Made by a program: the position numbers and the translations under genes
Source: Aotearoamyces nothofagi
Taxonomy: Eukaryota; Ascomycota; Leotiomycetes; Leotiales; Tympanidaceae
Reading direction: 5' to 3'
DNA length: 64,000 nucleotides
Assembly: GCA_015345905.1 (NCBI GenBank)
Contig: JADDTR010000015.1
Coordinates: forward strand, 248,001 to 312,000
Notes under the pieces: generated by a model
Told to the model about the DNA's origin: nothing
What the model saw: only the letters and a program-made list of their open reading frames with translations
The model's database searches: none
Shown here: in pieces, positions 1 to 12,360 of the stretch
How the letters are laid out: each line of letters starts with the position of its first letter
Numbering within the stretch: the stretch's first letter is position 1

Positions 1-1140
1 TCGGGGGGTATGGGGGTAGAAGGAAGAGGGAAGAGATCGATCTTAAGGTGAAAGCGGGAATTACTAGGGAAACTCTGATCATAACATCAGTGTCTACCTT
101 GTGATACTTGAGCTTGGGTGTCTGTGTGCTCTGTCTCTGTTTTTACAACCAAAACATAAGGCGTTCAACAGATCCAAGGCGCTTAGTCGTCTTCGTGGAC
201 CACTTCAACTTGGTCCACATCTCTTTTGTCCTTTGTCTCCAATATTTATTGACAGTTGTCAAGATAGGTATCGCCTCTTGTTTCGAAAAACTAACATCAG
301 AACCACAAACGACAGAGTATCAAAGGGTTAGCTTGATGGCCGATGCGATAGGTCCTGGGAAAATATGATGTGTGTACCATCATTTACATGCCCAAATATC
401 ATTGAAAGCGAGCACAACTCGGTCAGTCCAATACAAATCCAGATTTGTTACTATCATATTTGCATTATCATGATTAGAAACCATGATTAGAGATCATTGA
501 CATGAGATTTTGCAATTTGATTGTAAAATAAAGGCATTCGTTACTCCTTGTGGCAAAGGATAAGAAGAGCATGAGCACAAGATATAGTACTTCTCTCAGT
601 CCTGTCTTGCTATTATGCATCCTACAATATAATGCATGCAGCCGTGTTACTAAAAAGCGTGTGCAATGCGAGGTCTACCGTATTGTCTGCGGTCGTGGCC
701 CTCGCATGGATATTTCGTCAGGCGTCGTTGTACGATATATCTTAAGGTCTTAGGAACCGCGTCAGCTTTATGGATTAAGACCTGGCACCCAATACCACAT
801 GTAAGGACGAATAACTGGTCAAGAGAGTACTTCCTATTTGAAGAGCCTACTTAGAGAATGACTACGATATACTACCTAGCTAAAGTATTCACTAATATCT
901 TATCACGTTCCACCATTTGGCGGCATCCTTCTGAATAACGGGCATTTTCAACAGGCAGATGACTTCTGGGCACTCAGATACTAATTTACCTAGTATTGGA
1001 GTTCTTGCAATGAGGCTAATGAGCTAATTGCTTCTGGCTGAAAACTTCCGCGGTGGTAACCGGGATGGACCTCGGCTCCGAGAAATCATCAATTCGACCG
1101 ATACTTCGTAGACTGATCAGAAAACAACCAACAAGGGACT
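1..1140. other. Intergenic, no gene recognised
   Basis: Only short open frames without recognisable protein content occur here. No tRNA or repeat stands out. The last few hundred bases are presumably the promoter and leader of the phosphatase gene that starts at 1141. Confidence 0.6.
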
Positions 1141-2126
1141 ATGGAAGCATTTAAAGAGACAGTACTGGGCGAGTCACTTCCCTCTCCACCCTTTATACCC
1201 GTGTCTGGGATCCAAAATTTTCGTGACCTCGGAGGCTATGCTGTTTCTCAATCTCCGTCGACCCATTCTATACGAAGAGGCGTGATGTACCGTTGTGGGG
1301 ATCCATCGGGTGTGACTCCAGATGGCATCAGGACCATTAGCTCTCTGGGCGTCACCCATATCTTTGATTTGCGCTCCAACAATGAAATTGAGCGAAACAA
1401 GGCGGCTAGGAAGGGGTGCACCGTGGAATGGCATGGCTGCGAGACAGTCTTCGCCCCAGTATTCGCCGACAAAGATTACAGCCCACAGAATCTAGCAATC
1501 CGGTTCAAGGACTACACAAGTGAAGGAACCGAGGTGAGATCCAGTTCGGGGTTATTCAGTGGGTTTGTCAAATGGTCGGGCATATTACTGACGTCGGCGT
1601 ATGGGGTTCTTGGGAAATAGGGGTTTACCCGTGCTTATAGTGATATACTTGAGAGCGCTCCGCCATCATACGCGCGGATCTTGCTGCATCTTGCAAACGC
1701 CCCTTCTGCGCCGATGATTGTCCACTGCACCGCAGGCAAGGATAGGACCGGCATCATCTGCGCTCTGATCCTGTCCCTCTGCGGCGTTGGTGATGAGACT
1801 ATTGCTTACGAGTATTCTCTCACTGAATTGGGGTTGTTCGAGTGGAAGGAGAAGATCATCAAGGAAATCTTGTCAAATCCCTTGCTTGATACAAACAGAG
1901 ATGGTGCTTTGAATATGATCAGTGCCAAGTAATGCCCCTGAATCATCAGAAGTCTCCCAAGTCACTAACGCCACGCAGAGCCGCCAATATGCTTGCAACG
2001 CTGCAAATGATCCGTGAAAGGTACGGGGGCCCAGAAGGCTATATGCTAGGAAAGTGTGGGCTTAGCATCGAAGATCTACGAAATATACGCTCCAATTTAG
2101 TGGTTGAGGGCCAACCGATTCACTAG
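1141..2126 (+). CDS. Tyrosine/serine protein phosphatase (fungal Tyr_phosphatase 3 type)
   Basis: Predicted 282-aa cytosolic phosphatase of the cysteine-based (PTP/DSP-like) family that occurs widely in fungi. Exons are 1141-1533, 1621-1928 and 1979-2126; both introns are GT-AG with branch-like sequences (tactgac, cactaac) before the acceptor. The N-terminus has the family motif NFRDLGGY at about residues 26-33. The catalytic P-loop HCTAGKDRTG lies at about 166-175, giving nucleophile Cys167 and Arg173 (CX5R). The C-terminal part (NMLATLQMIRERYGG) matches the usual end of these proteins. The start is the ATG at 1141, the first in frame after the long untranslated stretch. All key residues are present, so it looks active. 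The physiological substrate cannot be told from sequence; related fungal proteins act on phosphotyrosine or phosphoinositides. Confidence 0.9.
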
Positions 2127-5100
2127 AACTCTGAATATTGGCATAGATAAACAAGTCTTTAGTTTATATTGGTTGTTCTCATGCATCATCATTGGAGTAT
2201 TTAGACATATCTATAGTCTCCCACCTTTTGCTTGCCATGCTTCTCCCGACAACCTACCTGCAGTCCGCCACCCCACTATTTCATCAAAGGACTATCGAAG
2301 TAGTAGATATCCAGTTGCAGCTCGAGAAATCAACATGGGATACGAGTTAGAGTTGATATCCCAAATGGATAGCTGTTGGTGCCGCAATATCGGAATATAC
2401 GATAACTCGTTATCAGTCGAAAGATTGCAGATCGATGCCAATCGCCCCGGTCAACATACAACAGGCATAGATCATCACCTCGTCAGGTGACTTTAGAGCC
2501 GTCATCTAGTCTTGAGGAGTTGGAGAGTAATGTAGAATGACTGCCTAATGTTTCCGCGGCTGGCAGCCATGAGATGCGACTGAGGGTGAGCGGCAACACT
2601 CTAGACCTCTATGACGTTGTTTCTCGGGGCTTTAGACGGAGCGGAGGGCTTGGTAGATGCACACGAAAAGCACAACGCATGGGCAGCTGCAGATTGCTAT
2701 GATTTGAATGTCGCCATTCTTCATAGGCCCAAAGTTCATGGGTCTGACAGCTACGACATGTTTCGAGTACCCGTCAGAATTGGCAACTGACCCTGGTTAC
2801 GGGGGCCTTACTCGCTGAGGCTTATCCCGCACAACGGCACGACGAAAATACCAGAGCGCGACATTTTTCCTGCGGCAAGGGGTTGTTGGCACTGAGTACC
2901 TACAGCAACCGTTACCTATATCATGTGACCACCTTGCCTGCGGATTGTTTGAAAGATATAAGAGTAGCTTAAGTAAGGTAAGTACGGAAGTACATACCGG
3001 CGTCCCAGCGTGCCTGCTCACCAGCCAGGGGTGCCGAGAGAATGAGGGAAATAGGGGGGAGAGGACGACGAGAGGATGCTTGAGAGCGTGGCTTGCAACG
3101 GCGATTGCGATTGCATCTTTTAGCACATGAAACTTCTTTTATCCTCGTATCATCGGCATGAGCAAGCGAGAAGTCAAGCCAATTGCTGGCACATGTCGGG
3201 ACGACTATACTGTACAGGTGCTGAGCACAGTACAGACTACAGCAAGGTAGTTGCTACTGTAGGTTGCGGAATAGTAGTAGGAGGAGTTCCCTTGCATGGG
3301 GAGGAGCGAGGAGTTAGACTCGCGGTGTCTGCAACTTTGCATGCAACAGTAGCAGTCGATGCACTGCATGGAGCAACCCAAGACGAAATCAAAATAAGAT
3401 GTGACCCTACGACCATATGACCTTACGGAGGCCTTCTTACTCGATGTAGTGTTTCGTGTTCTCCGAGCGTAGCCACGTTGTAGTCGGGCAAACCGACAGC
3501 ATCAACACTGACACTGATACGGGAGGGGAGGGGGAGGTACGGATGATGTTTGCACAAAAATCGCGATTTGCGGGCTCGTTATCAGAGTGTGTTCTACGGA
3601 GGATTATTGCGAGCTTGGCAGGGAAGCCACGGCAGGCCACGGCAAGAGAGGGTTGCAACATCCAAGGAATAACCAAGGACGCTCTGGGAACTCGGAGGTC
3701 CAGCCCTGGGGTCTGGATATCACAGTATCCAGTATCCGTACAGAGCCGTAGCAGGCTGGGCGGGTTGGCACGCTGGCAGCTGGCAGCCGTGGCACTCAGA
3801 CTCGACTCGGCTCGTGGATGCGTGCGTACGGACGACCCAGGTGCATGATCACGGACGGTATTGCAGACGCTGCCAGTCGGATGTCGAGGGATGTCGAGGG
3901 ATGGAGGGTACGTACTGACTGTCGATGGACAATACCGTCCATACACTTGGCGGGCTAAACAGCGACCGGCAACTGTAGCAGCGCAACTGGCACGCATGCA
4001 CTCACGCACTCACGAACTCAACTCACGAACTCACGGACACTCTCTGGTAAGAATAATGAATAATGACCGTGCCTGACTGGCGTACCTGACGCGACTGAGC
4101 GCGACACTGGCCAACATAGAAGCCAGGTACCCCAGGATACTCAATGGTGCACAGTCGGTCGCTGTACTCCATACTCGACGACGTCTACACTCCGCTCCAT
4201 CTGCTCTGTCGGCCCGAGGGTCTGATTCTGCAACCTACCTTGACTGCAACTCAGCTTTAGCACCGAGGTGTTTGTTGCATGCGTCGTAGGGATTGTTTAG
4301 ATTCCATGCGACGCTCGTTGCATGACGAAAACACTCAAGTCCACCAGGGATTATAATACAGGACAGTACAGTATGCATGCTGAAACGAATCAAATCTGGC
4401 CTCGGGCACAGACAGACTTGCAGACTCACAGACTCACAGACTCACAGGCTCCCAGCAGGCCAGCCCCACCGTCGCTGATTCACTGCTGTCCAGGGAGGGC
4501 TACATGGAAGTGGCGTCCATAAGGTTTTCGAGAACCTTAACTCGAGTGGATGCCAGCCAGCTTCAACCTCCAGACTGTGGGCTCCGGTCTGTCTGTCTTC
4601 TATCAGGAACCATTCACATGCTTGCCTTGGCCGCCTATCTTCTATGCAGCCTCTGGCAGCGGTTGACGAAAGATACACAAGACAGGTTCGACGTTCGAGT
4701 TGCCGTCTTGGTCGTGATCGGGATCGGGATCGGGATGAAGCAACGAACTTTGGGCAGGAATTTCTATCCATGAAGAAGTCTCGATTTGTAACCGAGTCGT
4801 GCCAACTCCTGCACATTGAAACGAGGCAAGGAGAAGAGACACCCAAATTATGTATGCCGACTGATGTACGATGCTGTATATGATACTATTCGATGATTTC
4901 GGACTCGTCCTTCGTCGAGAGGAGATGTATAACAACATAACAACATGAGCCTATCCTATCATAACAACCGCAGTTGATGCAGAAGCAGCGAGTGCCTTGG
5001 GCCCTCTCACACTCTCCGCTCGCTATCTCGCTGTATCGTTATCTCCCAGATCACGTACAACGAAGGATTCTAAGAGACTTCGGGCACAAAGTGAGCAATA

Positions 5101-6228
5101 AGGCAAGCGACTTCTCCAGCGCTTGAGGATAAGGTGGTGAGTGCACCAGTAATGTCATGGCCATGTACGGCATCTCGCTTCGAACCAAGGTAGGAATGGA
5201 TTATGGGGCTATGTTCCCTTCCTCTGTCGAGCTCGTTGAGCTGCAGCCCCCTCCACTGTGCACAGCTGCATTCTCTGGAAGGGATTTGTCCAAGGAGGCC
5301 ACCCGAGTCCCGGCTCATATGTACGGTACTGTACGGAATACAAGAAGTGGACGGAATACAAGGAGTGCACAGAAAGGATTGTATACAGGCGTGGCAAGCT
5401 GCCCGCCAAACGAGTAATGAGTAACAAGTAACAATAGACAGTGTTCGGTTCGCGTCGTGAGAAGGCCATGCATACGGTAGAAAGAGCATTCCTCTCTAGG
5501 CCATTACTAGTCCCAAAGGGTATAGACATATAAACACGGTACAGGCTGCACAAGTCCAGCATGTGTCTTTGTCACATTGCTACCAGGCACACATCCATTG
5601 TCACGAGTCAGCAAACTTTAGGCGGTCTCATGCAGTAAGACAACATCTCTGCTCTGGGGGCCGTTTGAGGCGGTGTTGTTCCTGAGCTACATTACCTATG
5701 CTGGCCTTGCACATACCACCAACTCATGGCAGGGGCAGCAATCAGCATTGCTACAGCATTGCTACAGCATTGTCACAGTGTCTCTACTTCCAGAAGCCCT
5801 CCTGCCCATCTACCCCTCCCCAAACCTCGAGTCATCTCCCCTCCAAAACGCATATACTGTACACACGCTCTGCATGCTCAGCCAGAGGGACTGTAGGCAG
5901 GCAGGTATGAACGGAGTACAATAGCATAGCAGTCCCATTCGGCATCCGCCAGCAGCAACTGCAACGCGTGCTGTGGTCCCAACAGGACGAGCCACTGCAC
6001 AGGAGGCTGTCTTGTCTGTATACACACATGCACCGTGTAGGTGTACGGCGGAGCCACGACACTCTCCGCCGATGAAGCTATGAAGCTATTCGGCGGTGTG
6101 CCTGGGGCAGAGAATAGGCGCACACAGTCACATCGGTACGGGTCTACAGCACTGTTCCCCGACGTGGCTGGCAACAGGCCGGGCACATCAGACAAGCGCC
6201 GCTGCTGCGGGGTCGGAGACCTGCGACC

Positions 6229-6300
6229 TGAGACCTGAGACCTGAGACCTGAGATGTGAGACATGAGACCGGAGTGAGACCTGGGACCTGGGACCTGGGA
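6229..6300. repeat. Tandem heptamer repeats (GAGACCT / GGGACCT)
   Basis: Four copies of a gagacct unit are followed after about 30 bp by three copies of gggacct. This looks like a decaying minisatellite. Confidence 0.8.
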
Positions 6301-6610
6301 CGCGATGAGTAAGGAGGCACCTTGGCCTAGCAGGTCTGATAACAACCAGGAACCCACCGGCTACGTCCTGACGTGCTGCCCGGTATTGCGGTATTGCAGC
6401 ATTGCAGCACTGTACTGCGCTGTACTATATACTGCACTGTACTGTACATTGCTGTGCACCTGTACTGTGTTGTATCGAGGGCAAGGCCACGGTCCGTAGC
6501 TCAGATCCAACGTAGTGCATCCGTCACTGCCTGGTCTGTCGAGTGGCCAAGGCAATCCTCATACTGTAGCAAGGCAGTGAAGTGAATGTGTGGCCACCTG
6601 GTCTCCCGAA

Positions 6611-6640
6611 GGTACTGTACAGTACGTACTGTACGGTACC
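6611..6640. repeat. 30-bp near-perfect GTAC-rich palindrome
   Basis: The 30 bp read the same on both strands except for one T/G pair. The two 15-bp arms abut with no loop and start and end in GGTAC/GTACC. As RNA the mismatch would be a G-U wobble. Confidence 0.8.
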
Positions 6641-6853
6641 TCTCCCTCCTTGGCGAGGTACCAGCCCTTGCCTTAGTCAGTTAGGCCCTCGTTAAGGTCC
6701 CCTAGTACTGGCCCCCGCCAGGAGTGGACAGTGGACATGGACAAGTGGACATGGACAGCGTGCATGCCTGAAAACAGCCACCGGCTCTGCCTGCTAGACC
6801 AGGTATGTCCGCGCGCAACACGGCAAGGTATCCGTAGGGAAGCGACGCCGGGT

Positions 6854-6893
6854 AGGCCAGCACAGGCCAGCACAGGCCAGCCCAGGCCAGCCC
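6854..6893. repeat. Four 10-bp tandem units (AGGCCAGCMC)
   Basis: Two aggccagcac units are followed by two aggccagccc units, head to tail. Confidence 0.85.
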
Positions 6894-7054
6894 AGCGCAC
6901 AGGCCAGTACAGAACACAGTAGTGCGTACAGCGCTGTGCCCTGAGCTGGTACGGGGGGTGTCGGCGGTGCGGTTCGCTGTGCGGTTCGCGGTGGTCGCCA
7001 GCCTTAGGTACCCGAGGTACCAAGGGACGTCCCACACACCAGGCCTCCCACCAT

Positions 7055-7098
7055 CACACCCCGACACCCCGACACCCCGACACCCTGACACCCCGACC
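7055..7098. repeat. GACACCCC tandem octamers
   Basis: About five head-to-tail gacacccc-like units with one substitution. C-rich on this strand. Confidence 0.8.
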
Positions 7099-8335
7099 AA
7101 AGCGAGGATCGAGCAGCGATTGCCGAGTGGCTCCTAACGAGCGAGTCCCTATGGTACTGTAAGGTGCTGTAGCTAAGGCACTGTGCAGTAAGGTACGTAC
7201 ATAGCTCAGGTTCCTTGTTAGCTACGGTAGGTACCTGTGATAGCTACCTTAGGTACCTGCGATAGCTACTGTAGCTACTGTAGCTACTGTACCTTTCACC
7301 TATCTTACCTGCCTTACCTGCCCACCTACCTTGCCTTGCCTTGCCTGCCTAGGCGAGTGCATTTTACCACTGCGTACACTCGCTCGTCACCTTACCTTCA
7401 AGGAGTGCTCGATCTCATCCACCCATCCATCCACCCATCCATCCTGCCCTGTCCTGCCCTCCACGTCCCTCCCTCGTACCGTGATACCCCCTCCTACCGC
7501 AGGTGCCAGGTGCCATATGCCATATGCCATATGCCCTTCCCCTGCTATCGCTCTCTGCTCGCTCTCTGCTCACTCTGCATCCGTCGCCCGTGCGTCCCTT
7601 ACCCAAACAATGTATCTTACAGTACTGTGCAATACCGTTGATCCGCCGCACTTCGACGGACCAAGGTGGCCATGGAGCTTATGAGGCCGCCTATGCAATC
7701 AAGGTAAGGAAGGTAGGTAGGGCCGCTCCGTCGGTCCTTCAGCTACAGCTCTACCTGCACGGCACATTCGCATTTGCATTCACATTCACTCCCACATTCA
7801 TACAGTGGATAATCCACATGGCTCTCTCTGCCTGCGCCTTTTGTCATGCGAGAAAAAGATGCAGTCACCGTGGGCTGAGGGTGAACAGCTCAAGTTGGCG
7901 TGCACACTCGCATACAGCACAGCATCAAGCATCAAGCATCTAGCATCTGTTACATCACCACGGCGCAATAGTAACGGCAGCGCAATAGACGTCGTCGAGT
8001 CCAGCGTCATCCGGCCGGCCCGCTTGTTCTTCTGAGCGAGCGCAGGCCCGTGGTCTGGAGAGCCAGGCAGCGAAGCACGAGGGGTCCATTAAAGATACGA
8101 AGCAGTACAGTACAGGACAGTACGGTAGTAGATAGTGGATGATGAAATGCGAAAGACGAAAGACGACAGGCGCCAGGCAACAGGCGACAGGCCTGCAACG
8201 GTCAGCAGCAACAGCTCGCAGCTCGCACAGAGCCGTCAAGTATCCGTCCGCGCTCAGGGTAGCTACGCTCGCGCCGGGGGTGTGGGGAAGGGGGGCCTGG
8301 ACTGACTCGGAGCTGCACAGTACAGTACTCGCACG

Positions 8336-8338
<3 letters not shown>

Positions 8339-8372
<34 letters not shown>
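8339..8372. repeat. (CT)17 microsatellite
   Basis: A perfect run of 17 CT dinucleotides. Useful as a polymorphic marker. Confidence 0.98.
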
Positions 8373-8377
<5 letters not shown>

Positions 8378-8530
8378 GTTGATGCCAGGCGGGATGCTTC
8401 CTTCACGATGGATACTGTACCTCCTTGGCATATCGTCCGTCTTCGGCGTGTTGCACCTGCTCGGTATATTGCTTGCACTCCAGCATATATAGATATATAG
8501 GAAGGATACTGGCTGTCCTCCAGCACCGGG

Positions 8531-8566
8531 CAGTGCGGGCAGTGCGGGCAGTGCGGGCAGTGCGGG
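8531..8566. repeat. Four 9-bp tandem units (CAGTGCGGG)
   Basis: Four perfect head-to-tail copies of cagtgcggg. Confidence 0.95.
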
Positions 8567-8590
8567 TAGCACCCCGAGCGGTATATACAG

Positions 8591-8619
8591 ACAGGACAGG
8601 ACAGGACAGGACAGGACAG
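8591..8619. repeat. (ACAGG)n microsatellite
   Basis: Five perfect acagg units plus a partial sixth. Confidence 0.95.
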
Positions 8620-8838
8620 ACAGGACATCCTGTACTGTACCCCTCCCCGGCTCGCGCGCAGGGATCCCGCGCTGCCCGCACAGGCCGCAGATCCACCGCC
8701 AGCCACTCCGGGCTAGGCAGCGCAGCTAGCACTGCCCGCTAGACGGTAGCCCCCGGCCTAGCGGCCCACCCTGGCTGTGCTAGCGGGTCCTTATCGACCG
8801 GCCCTGACTGGCCCACTAAGCGGGCGAGCGCCGGCGTC

Positions 8839-9775
8839 GCGCTCGCCCTCGCCCTCTCGCCCTCTCGCCCTCTGTGTCTTGTCCCTCCAGTTTCCAGAAG
8901 GCCGCCTGTGGCAGCTGGGAAGCCCCCCCAGAATCCCAGAATCCCATCCCATACCGGCCTAATCAGACTCCCCCCCCTACGCTCCTCCTCTCCTCTCCTC
9001 TCCTCCTCCTCCTCCTCCTCCTACTCCCGCTGCTCCCACTGCTGCCCGTACATACGGCTTGACTTACATTGCTCTCTCACCTCTCCTCTCACCACCTCTC
9101 ACCACCTCACCTCCCACCTCCCATCTCCCATCTCTCACCGACATCCCCAATCGCCGCCGCCGCCGCCAATTCGCCCTTCCCGCACGGAGCCAGAATACAG
9201 TAACTGTAGCTCCTGGCGACAGTATCGCTCCTCCGCCTCCCCCTTCCATCTCCCATCGCCCTTTCCGCGCCCACGCCCTCGTCCACGTCCACGTCCACCT
9301 TCGCCCGCCCCTCCTCCTCGTCCGTCCTTCATCACCACGCCCCGTTCTCACTGCTTCGGCGATCCGCCGCGCGCAGCTGCGTCTCCGTTCCCTTCGTCCT
9401 TCGTGCCCTTCTCAAGTCCGAGGCCTGCGTTGACACGTTCGCGCCTTGCGCCGCGTCGCACCTCTCTTTCCAAAACTTGTCCGGTCGGCATCGCACGGCC
9501 GTTCACTGATCGTCGACAGGTACCCGAATTCGACCTGTCGACTTGCACAAACAGATCCGATTTCAACGACCGCCAATCTGCGCAATCGCTCCTCTCGGGT
9601 CGTCCTCTTTTGCGCATTGCGTCGATAATTTGGCATTCCTCTCTCAGCAACGGACGCCGGACGGCGCGACATACCCGACGCGCGCCATCTTCTCTCCTGC
9701 ACATTCGCTCCCTCATTCATTCATTACGCACTCTCCGCCATCTCGTCTCCTGGGGGCTTCTTGCAACGTCGAGGC
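8839..9775 (+). promoter_or_regulatory. CT-rich promoter/leader of the WHI3-like gene
   Basis: A long pyrimidine-rich stretch with TCC-type runs near 8981-9023 and a (CCG)n run at 9152-9168 leads into the ATG at 9776. Long pyrimidine-rich leaders are common before fungal regulatory genes. The transcription start is unknown, so how much is 5' UTR is inference. The open frame that runs through it (8908-10161) looks compositional. Confidence 0.5.
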
Positions 9776-11566
9776 ATGACCGCCAATATAGGCAATTCGG
9801 GCAGATCGAGCCCCAGGATGTCCAACTCCCAGATCCAGCAGCTGCCGTCGAGTCGCACGAGTCCATACTTGACCAGCACGACTCCATACTTGGCCAGCAC
9901 CACCGCGAAACATGCCATGGAAGCTCCCATCTTTGTCCCGCAGGGACCGCCCTTTCGCCAAACCAACAGCGGCTCGCACTCCTCTTACCCGTTATCCATG
10001 ACGACCATGAATGGCTTCGAGCGGGAAATAGCGCCAAATGGTGTACAGCCGCCGGAAAACAGCTCTTCGTCCCCGTGTGCCATTCTAATCCGCCGTTTAC
10101 CTTTGAAGACAACCGAAGACTCGCTCCGATCCATGGTTGTATGGTCCAAAGAGTTCGTTGAGGCGGAGGTGCTCTCGACGGAGAAGGCTGACGACCCTGG
10201 CTTTCGTTCCGCTATCCTGCGCTTCAGGTCGCCTGGAGGTGCACAGGAAGCTCAACGTATGCTCAACGGCAAGCCAAACATTGCCAACGATGCACAGATG
10301 ATTGTTGAGATGTTTCAAGGCAGTCCTTCGATGTCAAGACGGTACCCCGCCGACGGCTTTCCCAACGGTAATTTCAATAATGGTGGCCCAGCCAGCGCGA
10401 CCTCTTCGGCTTCATCGGCTGGCCCGGCCACACGCCAGGCCTCCAGGTACAATGGTACATTTCAGAACATGGAAAGGATATCGCCCACGAATAATGGAAC
10501 GTACGCAAGCAACGAGCTACCAAACCCCGATTCCAGCGCCCATTATCAGAGCCTGTTCTCGCCTCAGTCGCCCATTGGCAACCATTTGAACGAGCGTACT
10601 CGTATCAGTGGGAAGTCTTTGATCAACAATGATTCGGTCGATGATGACGAGACGGGGGAGCTACTCAAAGATCCGGTAGCCTACGCAGAAAATGGATCGG
10701 TGTCGGCTCAGCCACGTCGCGCCACGAACCCACAGCTCCCGATATCTCGTATGGCCGGCTTGTCCTTGAACACGGGCCACGTTGCTGTTCCAGCTCCAAT
10801 GTCTAGCTTCACGGCTCCAGCTCAGGTTGCGTCAATGCAGCCACTCTCAACCGCCATGTCACCTACTCTGATGGCCAATGGTACCGCGCCGATGCACTAT
10901 CAACTAGGAAATCAACACTACCAACGTCATAGTTTTCCACCAGTCAACCCGGCTGACCAGAACCCACCCTGCAACACGCTCTACGTTGGAAACCTCCCGA
11001 TAGACACCTCGGAGGATGAGCTTAAGGCCATGTTTTCGAAGCAGAGAGGCTATAAACGACTTTGCTTCAGGACGAAACAGAATGGTCCTATGTGCTTTGT
11101 GGAGTTTGAGGACGTCTCTTTCGCTACCAAAGCGCTCCATGAGTTGTATGGACACCCTCTACACAATAGCGTTAAGGGTGGAATTCGCCTGAGCTTCTCC
11201 AAAAACCCGTTGGGTGTACGTTCGGGTCAGGGTCCCGGAACGTCAGGACCCACGGCACCCCCTGGTGCTATGCCAGGCATGAATGGTATGATGACTGGGA
11301 ATTCCGGAGCAGCATTCAGCACTGCCAACGGGCCTCCCCCAGGACTTACTGCCCCTCCTGGACTTGGTCCAAGCCGGGTGCAATATGGAGCGGTAGTCAA
11401 CCCTATGGGAGCCACCAATGGACAGTACAGTGCGGGTGGTTTTGGTGGTAATGGCAGCACGTGGAGTGGGACCGCCTACAACGGTCCAATTTCTGCTGTC
11501 AATCAAGCGACAACATTGAATGGGGCAAATTCCGGATTTCCTCCCGCTTACATGATGGGGAGATAG
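9776..11566 (+). CDS. WHI3: WHI3-like RNA-binding protein with RRM
   Basis: Intronless gene for a 596-aa RNA-binding protein of the yeast Whi3/Whi4 type, which binds mRNAs such as those of G1 cyclins and controls cell cycle, polarity and RNA condensates. A degenerate RRM-like region ([10 protein letters not shown]...) spans about residues 102-185. A canonical RRM follows at about 400-480 with RNP2-like LYVGNLP and RNP1-like MCFVEFED, ending in the family-typical [10 protein letters not shown]. The rest is Ser/Pro/Asn-rich and likely disordered; the tail is Gly/Pro/Asn-rich. No long poly-Q tract of the kind known in some Whi3 proteins is visible. The start is the ATG at 9776; the frame stays open a little upstream but without another ATG. 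Confidence 0.88.
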   Translation: MTANIGNSGRSSPRMSNSQIQQLPSSRTSPYLTSTTPYLASTTAKHAMEAPIFVPQGPPFRQTNSGSHSSYPLSMTTMNGFEREIAPNGVQPPENSSSSPCAILIRRLPLKTTEDSLRSMVVWSKEFVEAEVLSTEKADDPGFRSAILRFRSPGGAQEAQRMLNGKPNIANDAQMIVEMFQGSPSMSRRYPADGFPNGNFNNGGPASATSSASSAGPATRQASRYNGTFQNMERISPTNNGTYASNELPNPDSSAHYQSLFSPQSPIGNHLNERTRISGKSLINNDSVDDDETGELLKDPVAYAENGSVSAQPRRATNPQLPISRMAGLSLNTGHVAVPAPMSSFTAPAQVASMQPLSTAMSPTLMANGTAPMHYQLGNQHYQRHSFPPVNPADQNPPCNTLYVGNLPIDTSEDELKAMFSKQRGYKRLCFRTKQNGPMCFVEFEDVSFATKALHELYGHPLHNSVKGGIRLSFSKNPLGVRSGQGPGTSGPTAPPGAMPGMNGMMTGNSGAAFSTANGPPPGLTAPPGLGPSRVQYGAVVNPMGATNGQYSAGGFGGNGSTWSGTAYNGPISAVNQATTLNGANSGFPPAYMMGR

Positions 11567-12360
11567 AAGATGCACAAGCAGCTGGTGCAACTGAACTGGC
11601 GTTCATGGGCAGCATTGGTGAATACTACTTGTTTCTCTAGATCACAGAAAGGTTCGGTTACTTGGGCTTTGGGGAACTTTCACGTCATCCTGCTTCTTTG
11701 GCAGCATTACTGATCTGGGGTGTGGCGGCATCTGGTTGTATGTTGCATTTACACTTGACGCATGTTTATAGCGTGGCGCAATTTCGAGATTATGATTCCC
11801 CACACGCGATACAACATCTAGGCGTAAACAAAGATATGGGGTAGCATGGTATTAATGGTCGGAGTTTTTTTCATTTCTTGCTTTATTTGGCTTGGCTATC
11901 ATTGCGTCAGGCGTAACTTACATCTCATTAAGCTTGCAGGCTAGCTTGGCCGACTCAATCGGTCGTTGTATGATTCATGTGGGGCAATAGGCATGGCATG
12001 GCTCGGACGGGGTGCATAGCACGGTTGACTTTGGGAGGACGGAGTTGCCGCGTTGGCGGCTAGTAGAGACTGCCTAGACTTTGCTCAATGTCAAACTTAT
12101 ATATCTAGCTAGGGACTTTTCTTATCCTAATTAAGAGCGATATTGCATTTCAGATCAGTCAAGTTCATCGTTCCGACCGACTAAGCAAGGTCGTGAATTT
12201 CTTATCACATTGAAACTGAGATGATCTGGTGACCTTTCTCATGCTCTCGAGGCTCAAAATCTAGCTACGGTCCTACATCAAAGCTCTCGTCTGTTTCGCA
12301 GCTCCCGACCCACCAACACAATCTTTCCATCATCGATCATTCCAGGAGCTTGTCATGAGA
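11567..12360. other. Tail-to-tail intergenic region
   Basis: Lies between the 3' ends of the WHI3-like gene and RSR1. AT-rich with no recognisable coding content; presumably both 3' UTRs and terminators. Confidence 0.6.

Larger units (their letters stand above)
2127..8838. other. Gene-poor block with many short tandem repeats
   Basis: About 6.7 kb without a supportable gene. Open frames here are short, overlap each other on both strands and consist of low-complexity translation. The DNA is rich in TACTGTAC-like and GGTACC-like words and holds several tandem arrays, listed separately. No transposase, reverse transcriptase or RNA gene was recognised. Confidence 0.6.

Noticed and set aside
2104-2490. 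128-codon frame just after the phosphatase gene
   Set aside because: It overlaps the phosphatase end in another frame and has no recognisable domain; a decayed gene cannot be excluded but is not supported.
3437-4009. 190-codon minus-strand frame and its plus-strand partner
   Set aside because: No recognisable motif, opposite-strand frames are equally open, and composition is that of the surrounding gap.
7955-8572. 205-codon minus-strand frame across the CT and CAGTGCGGG repeats
   Set aside because: The frame is held open by tandem repeats (Arg/Glu and Pro/Ala/Leu runs) and lacks any domain.
6854-8619. Regularly repeated short units that might suggest a CRISPR-like array
   Set aside because: Units are directly adjacent without unique spacers and the genome is eukaryotic; these are simple satellites.
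8908-10161. 417-codon open frame upstream of and overlapping the WHI3-like gene
   Set aside because: Its translation is Pro/Ser/Arg low complexity caused by a C-rich strand and contains no domain; the overlapping frame has a clear RRM protein.
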